The notes under the pieces are model-generated. The model was not told the DNA's origin and did not search any database. It worked only from the letters and a program-made list of their open reading frames with translations. From Onchocerca volvulus (Eukaryota; Nematoda; Chromadorea; Rhabditida; Onchocercidae): a DNA stretch of 64,000 nt. Shown one piece after another: positions 51,201 to 63,458 of this stretch. Positions within the stretch are counted from its first letter, which is position 1; each line of letters begins with the position of its first letter. A program made the translations under genes and the position numbers. The stretch is taken from contig HG738140.1 in assembly GCA_000499405.2 (NCBI GenBank), forward strand, positions 12,489,560-12,553,559, in the 5' to 3' direction.

Positions 51201-54200
51201 TGATGGTAGAAGAGGCTTTCTGAGTTGAGCACCAGTAAATTGTGGTGACGGAAGACTGGACGAACTGGTACATGTAGTATATAAAACCGTTGTATAAGCA
51301 TTTGAATTGGTGGATGTTACAGAAGCTGGAGGCATTGGGATGGAGAGAGAAAGTGGAGTACGATTCAACTTTAGACTTTCTGTATCCTTCGAATCGAAAA
51401 TCGATGTAGTACCACTACTTCGTACTTTCGTGAAAGAGTCCGTAAATGTGTTAGATGTGGAATGAGAACATGTTATTATTGCGGACTGTGGAATGGTTAT
51501 GGTTGAAGTAGACGATCCAGCTCGCGCCTTCAATCGTTCCAGCTCTTCCTCGAATTTATAACTGCGTTGCGACGATCCTTTACGATCACAATCCAAATGG
51601 GTATTCTGTTTTGTTTTCTAAAAAGATCGAAAATAATCACATAGAAAATAGAAAAAAAAATTAAAGACAAACGAAACAAATAACGACGATGACTCCAAGA
51701 TCAACTGAATCTAGAACTGCTGGGACTAAGAGTCTAAAGAATTTACGGGCAATTTTTTGGTGTTATAAACATTTTAGTTATAAGAAAATATCAAACACCA
51801 AAGATTCTGAAAGAAAACAAGCCATTGGAGTCACTGGGCGAAACAACGCTAAGCGAAATATACCAGATATTAAATAGAAGAATTAATGTCATGAACAGTT
51901 GAGTATGTTACGAGGCTTCTACCCACTGATGAAAGAAATTAACCTGAAACTTTTGCTCGATATTTTGAAAAGTAGCTCCCAGTGCATCAAGTCGTTCACG
52001 ATAAGCACTCGAATTATTGGCAGGCGAAGTATCTCCAAAAATATCCATGGTGCTTGTCACCAATGAAGGTTGTGTAGTTGAATTTAAAGGATCGGGAGAA
52101 AGCATCGTTTCACTATTACTTGATTCCGATCTGGACAGCGATGAATGTGTTCGTCCTCTGATCACTTTTTGAGAAGGTGAATTTTCTGTAGCATTTTGCT
52201 TCAAACTGCATTCTGCAATAGTATCTAGTAAATTTCATACTAAGTATGAAGCACGAACCATACAGCATCTGACTCATCTCAGTACTCCCATATTCAACTT
52301 AGCTCCGCTTCATTCATAATGATATGATTCCATAGAGAATATGTGTCTCCTGGGAAAAGCTAACACTGCAACTGTCAAACCATACACTGATTAGGATATC
52401 GGCTGAACTAAATCTATCTGTTTTTTGCCATTTAATTACTTCCCGGCTTGCCAATTGTGTTTTAATATTTCAAAATTTTTTGCTTAATTTATTTGAGTCT
52501 CCAAGGCCTGCAAACATGAATTTCAAAAAACAATTGATACATTTCACAATAATGCAACTTCATTTAGGAAAATAAAATCAATTATGCGACCAACCAGCAA
52601 CACCGGAACTTGAAACTGATAGAGAATTCTTTGAACACTTTGAATCTTGCTTTTGCTGTTGCGGAGAGCGAAATGGATCCGGTACGCTACTCCGACGTAA
52701 GCTGCTCGACGTAGAGCGATGTTCATGCACAAATTTTGGTAACGGTAATGAAGCAGAAGTTTGCGGTGAATTTTTTTGATGTCGCGGATCTTTACTTCGA
52801 TTGGCGCTTCCATCCAAAGGAATTGCACAGTGATTTTTAATCGGATCATTTCCTAGAATTAAGGCGATATCATATATATGAAAAAAATATTTCCTTATTT
52901 AAACTAAGTCATGTTTCAGTTTATCATATCAACAGTAATTCATCCTTATTTCAAACCTTTCTTTAAAAAATAAATCGCAAAGCCCGACTGTTTTTTTCTG
53001 TTTTCATCCTCTTTGTTTAACTTCATCACATTTCTGTTCTCATTTAACTCCAGTTCTAATAATCCTAGTAAATGAACAGATAAGATACACAATCTTGTAT
53101 TTCCATTTCAGCATTAAAATTCATATATAGCCAATATGTTACATTAACACACCCCATGGCCATTTGGTGCGTTTAGCAGACTGTTTACTAGAATGATGCT
53201 TGCTACTGTCGCAAGCATCGCCTGTAGATCGCTGAGCTGAACAAGTTGACGAATGGCTATGATGAGTCCCACTCATTATAGCTAATGGAGCACTTGCTGT
53301 CGTTGATGTAGATGCCTTGGAATGATGCTGCAGCACGTTTACCAAAGTGTTAGCAATTTCTTCGATTCGATTTGACTAAAATTACATGATATTTCATACT
53401 TCGATGATTTCAGATTTCATAAATCTTGCTTCCGAAATGAAAATGTAACAGTAAAACTCACACAAACTAATGCAGATCACTAAGCAAAAATTTGATAAAA
53501 AAATTCCATAATATTTCCTCAGAGTTTGCCTCTTTTAGAATACCATTAATAGGTCTTCTACTCACATTTAAGTGTTAAATAATCTATCAATCCCGACATG
53601 ACTATACTTTATTAAATTGAATTTCAAGAGTATGAAAGCACTATACCGTTATTGCACTCATTTCCTTTGTAGCAAAATTTCTTTGCACTACAGAATTATG
53701 AAGCGCACTGTCATGTGATCCTTTGTTTTCTAATTGCTTGACATTACTGAAAAACTGACAATAAGTTTCAAATAAAACACAGCAAATTATTTAATCATTA
53801 GTCAATAAGAAATATGCCAAAATAATAGAACGCAATAACTGCTATCTTCAAGAATACTTTCTAATCTTAAGCAGTTCAAATTGAAAATACAAATAATAGA
53901 AAATTAATCTACTCTTCCATTTCCAACTCTGTTTATAAACTAAAAGATAATGAGAAGCTCCTACATGTCTACTGGAACATAGCCTGATTGATCATGTTAC
54001 ATCATGCATAGTCTATTTTCTAGATCTTTTTTTTTAGAAAAGAGTTTTCCTGAAACATAGAAACATACGAACAACATAATGAAGTAATATTCGTCACTCT
54101 TTTCCATTACATTGCTGCACTGGGAGAGCAGACAGTTTCAATAATTTAATGAAACAGTTTACCTCTGCTGTTCCTGCTCCACTTTCCTGCTTCGATGTTC

Positions 54201-57200
54201 TGTCGTCGATTTTCCGTTTGTTTCAAGCGGTATTTCACTGTCAACCACCGAACTTGAGGACGGTATAGATTGTTGAAGCTTAGAATCAATGGATCTTACA
54301 GTTAGTTCACGTTCATTTTTACTTGCTTCTGTCGACTGATGATATTCTTCTTGCTGCTTCTTTTCATTTGGTGATGTTATCATAACGGGATTTAGAATTG
54401 GTGCTGATGGCATAGGAGGTGGAAGTAGCTGCGCCAGGCTTGCTCTTGTGCTGTTACGACTTGTAACAGTCTGTAGCGTAATTCCGGTGGTGATGTTAGT
54501 CTCTTCGAAATTTCTATCAGGCTTGCTATTAGAAGGAGAACTAGTTTGTCGTGAACTGGAAGGATATATTGGAGTCTGAAATATTATAAAAAGAAAAAAA
54601 AAAAAAACAAATAAACGAATAAGTGATTTAAGAAAATGGGAGATGAAATGATACAAATTCGAAGTTCCCATAAATTCATTATAGAACAGTAATTTTTATG
54701 AAATCAACATTTCCCTATATTCAAACACGGTTTATATGTCAATATCTATATTAAGTTTCAAATTATGTTTTACCTTATCCCTATGCAAACATTGAATGTT
54801 ATTCTTCGAATGACTAACGACCGTACGATTCCTATCTGGTGTGCTGGAATTAGTTAAATCAGAATCACTAGATGTTGAAGAGGTTGATGATGATGAAGGC
54901 GATACATCATTCCGCCTAGCCCTCTCACGTCGCCGTCGAGATCTGTAACTACAATATATGACAAATTATTCAGCTAAGATTTGTATGAAGATTTAAAACG
55001 AAAATTTAAAAATCATAAACCTATTATAAGATGAATATCGTAGAGGACGAGATGAATTTCTACAGCTTTCCCGTTCACCACTTCTTCGTCTCCGTGGGAT
55101 ATTCGAATCCGATTTTCGACAATCAATTCTTAAGAAATTATAAGTAAAAATTTAGGCTAAAGTTGAAGTAAAGCTGATTTGAACTGTGACTATGAATCTA
55201 GCAGAACAAAAACACATTTATCCATATTTTTTGAAAATTTCCCGAGTGTCATACACAAAATTTGATGAGAAAATACATGAGAATAGCTGGAGATAAAGCC
55301 ACTGTACCCTGATACTTCCAAGAATTGATCAGAACGAATATTTAACATACGGAAGACTATATTGCATGTTTAGACATGCCACTGAGACAACATTAAAACA
55401 CGAAATATTCAATAATTAAACAGTTTTAATAATACACATTAGTGAAAAATTAATCAAAACAGCTGATGAAAACCTCGAAGATGTGTCACGCAGATGACTT
55501 GGCGGATCCGGTGGTGGGGCAAGTAATGATGAGGTGGACGTAGATGCAATCGCTAATCCACTGTTGGAACAAACCGATGTGTTGCTGCTACCATATGAAT
55601 CTGATCCAGTACCATTCACTACAAAATTTTCGTTTTAAAATATTTTCTAAAAGTTTTGTGAAAATTTTAAATTTTTTGAAGATTTTGAAGCTATATATCC
55701 CAGGAAATTTACATGAAATTCCGGATTCACCACGGAATTTTCGGTCAACGAAATAATCGTGCAATTTTTCTGAGCAATAATCCACTGGCACATGAACATC
55801 CTTTTTTTCGTCCGCATTCCAAAACGCTCTGGAATAAACTTTTTTTGCACAAATTATTTCAAATTCAATTTCAGAAAATACAGTTCGGCACATGCCTAAT
55901 CAATTCCACATGCTGTGAAGTTTTATTTATCTGTTTCAGTAACAATAATAACAAACAAACTCAATAACAACGAAAATCTTCGAATAAAATACATACAATT
56001 GCTTTGTTTTAATCATTGAAAATGCTTTCTGGGCAATTTCATTGTTGCTAAATATAAGGAGAGCTTCTCGATGACGCGGATCATAAATGACTTCACTGAA
56101 TGTATCCGTGAATGATACTCGGATCTTTTCACGTAAATAATCTGCTGAACAGCTCGACGGCAACTCCCCGATCCAGATCTTATTATTAACAATTGTACGG
56201 CCCCAATTCATCTGAAAAGCAACTGATAAATCTTAACATTTACTAAGGATCTCCGGAAATTTTTGTCACCGAACAAACTAATCCTTTTTCTTTCTCTAAT
56301 TTTCGCATCAATGCTCCCAGACTGATTAAATTTGGCTATCCCAAACCCATTTATTGCTTGTTACTTATTAAATATTAAAATATATCATTACAACTAAATA
56401 TTCAGTGAGGTATTTCTGAACGGTAAGACTAGAGACTGATGGAAAAAATCAGTAAAAACATCGTATAGAAGGTTGTAATTCCATTTGTTGCAATTTTGTG
56501 CACTAATCCATCTTCAGCTTAGATTTAAGTACAGGAAATAGATGATGAATCTATAAAATGTCGATCAAAATTACCTTTAATTTGCCTTTGCCACCGGAGG
56601 AATGTGCAGATTGGGTATACGCATTAATTGCACAGACAACCGAATGTATATCAGCAAACTGGATGAAAGCGAACGGTGATGGACTTTCCCAGTTCTTGAC
56701 CTCTAAATCAAACCTATCAGTCTAGATCTTTTCTTCAATAATCCATTAAAATAAATGAAGATAATCGATAAAAAACATTTGCTGCTAGACAATCGTGATA
56801 AAGGTACCAGCGTGGAAAATTTTAAATCTATAACCTGCTTAGAAACTTCATTTTTGTAAGTTACTATTATTGTTAAACGTTTACGGATCAAAGCAAAACG
56901 AGAATCATGATATTCAAATAGGATTACACTTTACTATCGTTCATATGGAAAATATTATGGTTTACAAAAATAACCTGTTTCCAAAATATGACCAAAATAA
57001 CTAAAGCGGGAGCGGAGGGAATCATCGGTTGTTCGTCTTTCTAAGCCGCCGACATACAGAGTTCGAGAAGCTCGACATGTCAGTGCATCGACTACTGAAG
57101 AAGTCGATGTTGAAGCAGTGTCTTGCGCTGATAAGCATTCCTGTAACTATGTGCAAGTCTGCACTTTTTCGAATTAAAGAGACAAATAATAGTACTGGTG

Positions 57201-60200
57201 AGTTTATCCACCAATTCTTCTGAGTTCCTAAAACTTTCCTTTTCTCACAAAGAAAAAAAAAAAAAAAAAAAGGGGCCTCAGAACCAAAATAAATTTCCTT
57301 CTCGGTAACTACATTCATTAACATAGGACTGAAGGTCTTCATATGGCAAATTTGGAATTCTCTAAAGAAAACGAGCGACTCACAAAGAAATTTGGACTAT
57401 TATATGTAATGTAAACTATTCTAGTGATCACGTTTGTTTGTGACAACATATTTACCTGTCCATTTGTTGACAAATATGTGTTATAAGCTTCCGTAACGGC
57501 AGCGTGACTTGCAAATCTGATTTTCAGCCGTAATCCAAATAAATGATGAATATCTCTCAGTTTTTCAGCATCTATCAGTCTACAAGTTCATGAAACTTGA
57601 AAATTTTATGGCACATTACATATTTCAATCGGAAATTTTTTGCATATGAAACTAGCTATATACAAGAATATCTGAAAATATCAAATAAGGGATTTTATTA
57701 ATAGTAGCTTGAATAACAGAATTTCTAGATTATGTTCAATATCTCAATTAACGAAGTAATAATTGATTTACTCCACTATTTCATTAATGCATGCAGAAAA
57801 TTTTCCATCTTTTCTTTACAATATTCGGTACTATAAGCAACTGCCATAATGCATTAAAAAAATCTTCCGACATAATTCTGCTTCTATTTTTCCACAAAAA
57901 TATTTTAATAGTCTTGAAATTAATTTTAAAAAAATTTAAATAAGGAAGAAAAGATGTCACGCTCTCCAATAACTACGCATAAATCCTGAAAATATACCTT
58001 TGAAAAATGATGAATGCTCGACGCTGTTCTACAAAATTTGGACCAGATTCCGTTTCAAGTATAATATGAACAACTTTGCCAAATTTTTTGAAGAAACTCG
58101 CCAAGCCATCTTTCAGAGAACCCTCAGTACGCGAAGATGGCAAATTGGATACATAAATGCCTTAAGAAATTATATATATCCTAATTATTTATTACTGCAA
58201 AAAGAAACAGAAAATAAAAATGGAATGCCTTGAAAGGCACCTGATAAGCTGTCGTGGTTACCACATGAAGCAGACAATTCATTGGATGCATTTGCATCGC
58301 TGCGTCGTGAACATGATGCTCCCAGTTTGATAACTGTTGACTGCACAGTATGGGTATTTGATGAATGATGATGGTACCCAGAAGATCCACTATAAACAAA
58401 AGGGAAAATTAAAAGGGACTGAAATGGGAACAAAAGTAAGTATCAAAACTATTCTAACTTAGTAGTCTATTTTCAAATCGAGATATCTAAACATGAGAGC
58501 TGCAAGCAAAGGAAAATTTTTACTTAGTATAACATAAGGTAGCCGACCATGATTGTTAAATCAAAATATCCCACTTATTTTTTTTATTCCGTTCACATGC
58601 TTTTCTCCTGAATTACACTATGCGACGATTATTTACATCTTTTTTGCTGCTAAAAGAACTTTTCTGTGTGTCTTTAATCAAAATTCCTTTTCCCTAATTT
58701 TGAAGGACAAAAAAAAAAAAAAAAAAATTCGAGATTAAAGATGAAAGAGATATATAAAATTCCATTTATGCGTTCTTTATGAATGTATGCAAAGGAAAAT
58801 CTTGTCATAATACAATGAGATGGGCTTGGCAGAGCAAAAAGTTGCTTCACATGTGAAAAATTCTTCGACGACTAAAATTTTTCCCTTCATTTTTTTCAGA
58901 TATTAAAGTAAGAAAACTACATAAATCATGGTATGTGTATACCTTTGAAGATTCCAAGAAAAAAGAAACTTAGGTATAATAATTCTGATAAAAAAATCCC
59001 AAGGAGATATTGAATGTTCCTGCAGAGAGTCTTTAGCATTATCTCTCTCTCTCTCTTTTTTAAAAAACACAACATCAAGATTTTACCAATACCCTAATAA
59101 TGGATTTAAAAAAATAATTTACAGAAACATTTCAAAATTCGAACATTTCCTTCCTACACTGAAACTTAGAACTTAATTTTGCCTTTCTATAACTTCGCTG
59201 TTCATATCAATTTTTTAAAAATCATATACCTTGAACTTGCTGAATCACGACTCGAATCAGATGATGCAGATGCGCGTGGCGAATGATGTGGTCGCCGTGC
59301 AGTACGCGAATCACTAGCACTTACTCGTCTAAAATCAAAAGTTTTAGACATTAGCCCACTTATATTTCATTAAATGCTTCAGTTATTCAATGAAAAGTAA
59401 TTAATAGAATTCCAAGTCATGTTTTTTCTCTCAAGCCCGATATGTTAAATTATCACACATTTTCCTGATGCATAGTTGAAAAATGTCACGCTCTTCTGTC
59501 AGTATATTAGTCTGCTATAACTTACCGATCACTATTGGAAGTTCTGCTTCGCTGAGACCGTTCATCAGTCCGACTCGAATTTCCCCGTTCTCTATCACGT
59601 TCTCGTTCTCGAGATTGTCGACGTAATGATGATGACGAAAGTCGATGCTGCGACATTCTGCAAAAAAACAGGAGAAATAACAACAATCTTCGCAAAAAAT
59701 AAATCTGACAATGTTCTGTCCCACAAATTACTGCAATAATCTGGGAACTGCAAGTGCATGAAATCATTAATGGCTTCTTCTTTGAACTTAATTAACTTAG
59801 ATAAAACAACAAATATATAAACATCAAAGACAACATTCTTTGATATATTAACATTTCCAGAAAAAAAATTTTCCTGTGCCGTGATCTTGGATATATATAT
59901 ACTAAATACTTAATATTTCGCACTTCCTGATTAAAGGACAGAAATTTCTTTGATATTATCATAAAATAATGGAACGTCATATTTTCTAAACAATATGACG
60001 ATATTACTGTAATAGCAACAAGTTTATTTACTTTGATCGAAAACCACAACTTCTAGAATACAAATCGGAGAAGTAAACCTCAAGATCAAGAAATAAAACA
60101 AAATTAACATTTATTAAAAGAAAAAAGTACAAATAACTTGCCGTTCTTTCTGAATCTGCTTTGATGATGATGAATTTGGTGAATGCAGATCAGATGAACG

Positions 60201-63200
60201 TCGATGTGAATCGGTTGCCGTATTGCTACTACTAGCATTTCTCGTATTCTGAGGTGAGTCAAGCACAGCTGAGTTACTCGGCGTTGTCGAATTCACCAAA
60301 CCGCTGCAATCGAATAATCATGTAAATTCAAAAATATATATATTATCCACTGAGTTTTTTGAGAAGATTATGTTAAATGTTCAAGGAAATTGGAATTGTG
60401 ATGACTGAAGTGCAGAGCACAAGAACGATTCAGATTATGATCAGAACAAAGTTAGCACACTTTTACTTATAAGGATATGACAAGGATCAGATCAAGTCGA
60501 TCAAATTATTGAAGTGAAATGCAACGGCGAGTTGTAAATCGATCAAGATGAAGTCAAGGAAAAGTGCAAAGTATTTTGAGTCACTTATCAATTATTTCAT
60601 TTCTATCAAGTCGTCAGTAAAGCTTATTCTATTTACTAAACGAAAAACTGCAATATACGAAGATTTCCAAAAAAAAAAAAAAAAAACTTCACTACTATAC
60701 AAAACCTTCTCATTTCAATCTTCCCTCGCCTTCATTTCGTCAATTTTTTCATTTTTCCAACCATTTCTAAAACGAATGATAGAGATTTAGTCTCTAAAGG
60801 CGTTTTTCTCTTGACGAAATTTCCGGAACAAAAAATGAATACATGTGAAAGACATAAAAATCAGGGCAACTGAGTTTCTCCAAAAAAATTTAACTTTAGA
60901 ATAAACAAAACAAATGAAATCAAAAAGGAGAATGAGGATTAATACAAAATTCTAAGTAAAAGAAAAAAGAGCAATTTATAAAAATTAAACCACAAAAATG
61001 AATGTAGTCATAATCATTCGATAGATGGACGAATGTCTGAAGAAACCAATTTTGTTGTCTAACTAACAAAACTACTTGATGCTTCAAACACTTTCAATAT
61101 TCCGAAGATTATATATATATATATATATATATAGATTATCTAAAATATATTGTCCTAATGCGATTTACTACTATTTTATCATATTAAAACAAAAAATTTG
61201 GAAATAGACTGCAATGGTGAGAAATGACAATTGCAAGTTTAAAATGCATTTATAATATGCATTTTTTGGTTCGGCTATAATTTTAAAATGGATTTGAAAT
61301 TTCAAATGAGGAGTCTCACCTTACATTTCAAAAAAACTTTTTAAGGCAATACAAGAAGAGCTTCTCTCTTGCTACAACATCGACACGACGCGTACAACAG
61401 ATCCGTCACTAACAGGATATCTCAAATTTCAGATGTGCTACAATATTTAAATCTATAAATAAAAGAAAAAGGGAACTGGAATTTTAATCTCACCAAAAAA
61501 CAATAAATTCTATATCATCTCTATTTTCCTTCCTATTTCAATGCTACACGATACAAACTAACAACAGATGATAAACAGGAAAATTGCACAAAAAAGACCG
61601 GAAAAAATGTTGAAGATCAGAGGAAAAAATATTTCAATCTAGTTATCAATTTTGTATTTTGAACGATAAAAAGAACAATACAAAACAATACTGACCATTT
61701 CATTTTGATCTTAAAGCGACCAAAAATCCGTAATACTAACAAGAAAAAAAATGCAATGATGTGGAATTACAAAATCCAAAAGGCAGCACATACAAGGATG
61801 ACAGTGTCGGGAAATTTCTTAAAGCTTTTACTTTGCATGAAGGAAAGTATAAATTACAATTCAACTTCCGTGTGTAAGAAGACGGATCCTAATAATTGTC
61901 ATCATTGAGTAAACAAAAAAAAAAAAAAATTTCGCGTGACAAATCCTCAAATTTGTCATCAGGCTGGTATAACTAATTAAGGACAATTTTTACAATAACT
62001 ATGACAAGCTAACAAATTGTTCAAATAAGCTTGAAATATCAATTTTCGATTAAAAAAAATCTGGTTATCCTGCATTTCTTCAGGTATGTTTGTTAAAATC
62101 AATCCACTGAACTTGAAAACTGCCTCATTTGTCATGATGTACAACAAATATAAATTACATTTCCTTTCCAATGGTCATTCACCTGCTGAAAACCGAAACA
62201 CTGCAACAGATATTTCAGAGACAAATAAAGTTACTAAATTCAACATAAGAATGGCATGAAATGAATAAGTAACAGCACGGTAACAGCCAACGCCAAAATA
62301 AAAATTCATACCTTAATTTTTGTTTTGCTACTACGAGGAGGTATGTGTCTGAGAAATTTCAATCAACTTACTACGTGATCTCAGAAAAAATGATTTCATT
62401 GTTAGTCAAATCGCCACAATGAAATCATAATTTTTATCTTATAATTTGGAATTTGATTCAAGTAATAAATATCATATGTAGTGACAACGAAAGAATCCAA
62501 GACAAAAAAAAAAAACCCTCGCACAAGCGGAAAAAAAACAATTATAAAAAATAATATATATATATTAAAGAAAAAAAAAAAACTAAAAATCAAACTTTTT
62601 TTTTACCTGAATTTTTTTTTACCTAAAAATTTTTTTTCTATTTAAATTTTTTTAACCTAAATTTTTAGATTTTTTTATCTAAAAATCAAACAGTATCCTT
62701 TCTTCAGCAGTTTATAACATAACATCTATTCGATTCTGATATTTAGCTCCACCAAAGCACTCCAGTAACAGCAGGCAAACCAAGAAAATAAGAGTGGCGT
62801 TATATGTCCATGTAAGATTAAAATTGAGCAAGATGACAACAAGAAGTTCGAGATAGATTCTGGAGAAGATCCCGTCAGAAATCAAAACAGTTTATAAAGT
62901 GGATGAAAATCTACCAGAATTAAATTGCTGATTTGAAATAAAATAGTATGTGTGCCATACAAGCTGCGATATTATCAAAGATACAACCCAATTACTAGAA
63001 GTACCGGGTTATAAACAAAGAACTGCTTTCATATCAAAGATAGATAAATAGATAACATCGATGTAAATGAAGGTGATAAATGTGTATGAAAACTTAACCA
63101 CAAATTGGCATTTGAACGATGGAAGCAGGTAAACAGGTAACACTATAGAAAATGAAAAAGAAATCAAGGTAGAACAAGCTAGCTTCAGAAAGCTAGACAA

Positions 63201-63458
63201 GTATTCGACAGTCAGATAGAGAAGATAGAATTAATTGTAATCAATTCTAATTTTCCACGGTAGCAGTAATATTTACATAGTTTGTGAGATACGAAATTTC
63301 TTGCTCACTTCTTACTCTGTTCGTGGAATGCGATTCGTAACTGATGACCTTGAAATTTTGGCTCCGTTGAATGGGCTTTTTGTGCTGATCGAACATCCAT
63401 GAAACTAACCACAAAATCAGTGGCACCCAGACGTTCCACTTTTTGTACACGACCAAAT
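34132..63458 (-). CDS. din-1: SPEN/SHARP/DIN-1 transcriptional corepressor, 5' partial
   Basis: SPEN proteins are nuclear corepressors with N-terminal RRMs and a C-terminal SPOC domain; the C. elegans member DIN-1 partners DAF-12. The 51 exons in the window: 63316-63458, 62312-62348, 60142-60303, 59526-59657, 59230-59328, 58241-58389, 57998-58160, 57456-57579, 57323-57361, 56975-57146, 56575-56702, 55997-56211, 55713-55828, 55474-55618, 55021-55128, 54774-54942, 54163-54575, 53647-53746, 53153-53375, 52595-52852, 51944-52212, 51009-51617, 50416-50706, 50180-50293, 49716-49865, 49250-49390, 48951-49124, 48639-48782, 48362-48541, 47984-48238, 47613-47708, 47100-47381, 46548-46700, 46110-46268, 45553-45781, 45338-45471, 44949-45110, 44565-44756, 42279-43055, 41284-41544, 40694-40774, 39623-39940, 38241-39095, 37797-38145, 37343-37569, 36672-36860, 36306-36458, 35680-35748, 35259-35376, 34755-34921, 34132-34281. 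One frame closes through all of them: 10,543 nt, at least 3,513 residues (human SPEN 3,664). The start lies beyond 64000. The order (RRMs, Ser-, Lys/Glu-, Asp- and Gln-rich regions, SPOC) is that of the family. Confidence 0.93.
36207..36282. repeat. 76-nt A homopolymer
   Basis: An uninterrupted run of 76 A (plus strand) lies in the intron between exons 47 and 48, starting 24 bp from the donor of exon 47. On the transcribed strand it is poly(U) in the pre-mRNA. Confidence 0.95.
36672..39940 (-). other. Gln-rich region of the SPEN homologue
   Basis: Exons 42-46 encode Gln- and Ala-rich sequence. Exon 38241-39095 (285 codons) has CAG/CAA runs (a 13-residue Gln stretch near 39030-39070), and exon 37343-37569 has Ala runs. 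The CAG/CAA mixture is interrupted, which tends to stabilise such tracts. Open frames on the plus strand here (Val/Ala-rich) are shadows. Confidence 0.88.
43056..44564 (-). other. 1.5-kb SPEN intron
   Basis: The intron lies between exons 38 and 39. I see no nested gene; the 78-codon plus-strand frame at 43526-43762 has no support. Confidence 0.6.
45338..50293 (-). other. Lys/Glu-rich central region
   Basis: Exons 24-36 (about residues 1,421-2,158) encode long charged runs (KEKEKEQRRKKELTKKKRKR, EKDKEHEEGG), acidic Ser clusters and an Asp run from a GAT repeat at 47990-48023. It looks disordered and nuclear-localising. Many introns are short and phase 0. Near residue 2,150 is AVVKQEP, which fits the sumoylation consensus psi-K-x-E. 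Confidence 0.8.
55713..56211 (-). other. RRM4 of the SPEN homologue
   Basis: RNP2 is IWIGEL and RNP1 is REALLIF in exon 55997-56211. The last strand, DVHVPVDYCSEKLHDYF, is in exon 55713-55828 and matches the V-VDFA-RE- type ending of SPEN RRMs. About residues 450-559. Confidence 0.9.
56575..57146 (-). other. RRM3 of the SPEN homologue
   Basis: RNP2 is LYVGGL in exon 56975-57146 and the RNP1 core is PFAFIQF in exon 56575-56702. The junction reads FGHILE|VKNWESPSPFAF. About residues 378-449 of the partial protein. Confidence 0.92.
57456..58160 (-). other. RRM2 of the SPEN homologue
   Basis: Exons 57998-58160 and 57456-57579 form RRM2, about residues 241-336 of the partial protein. RNP2 is IYVSNL and RNP1 is RRAFIIF. 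The linker from RRM1 is about 190 residues, rich in Ser and Arg. Confidence 0.9.
59042..59059. repeat. (CT)n microsatellite
   Basis: A short CT run lies in an intron of the SPEN homologue. Confidence 0.8.
60142..60303 (-). other. Ser-rich linker exon with GC-AG donor
   Basis: Exon 3 of the SPEN model is Ser/Asn/Thr-rich. Its donor is CG|GCAAGT, a canonical GC-AG site, and using it gives the only phase that continues into the RS-rich exon 59526-59657 (RQSRERERDRERG). Confidence 0.75.
60304..62311 (-). other. 2-kb SPEN intron
   Basis: The intron lies between exons 2 and 3. It contains a TA microsatellite at about 61108-61132. No exon or nested gene is supported. Confidence 0.6.
62349..63315 (-). 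other. SPEN intron 1 of the window
   Basis: AT-rich intron with T-rich low-complexity sequence near 62597-62690. No gene seen. The 37-nt exon at 62312-62348 is supported by splice sites and by phase. Confidence 0.55.
63316..63458 (-). other. RRM1 (C-terminal part) of the SPEN homologue
   Basis: The exon encodes FGRVQKVERLGATDFVVSFM, then DVRSAQKAHSTEPKFQGHQL. It matches the second half of SPEN RRM1 (YGRVESVKI and VDFVDIKSAQKAH in human). The first half must lie in an exon right of the window. Confidence 0.9.

Noticed and set aside
55588..55893. Longer version of SPEN exon 13 reaching to about 55893
   Set aside because: Only the acceptor at 55829-55830 gives the phase that continues RRM4; upstream in-frame sequence is intronic.
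56975..57146. Suspected one-base frameshift in RRM3
   Set aside because: Recounting the bases across the 57000 boundary restored a full frame; the exon is 172 nt and fits both neighbours.
59515..59724. Alternative frame in SPEN exon 4
   Set aside because: It is open, but its phase does not agree with the flanking exons, while the Ser/Arg-rich frame does.
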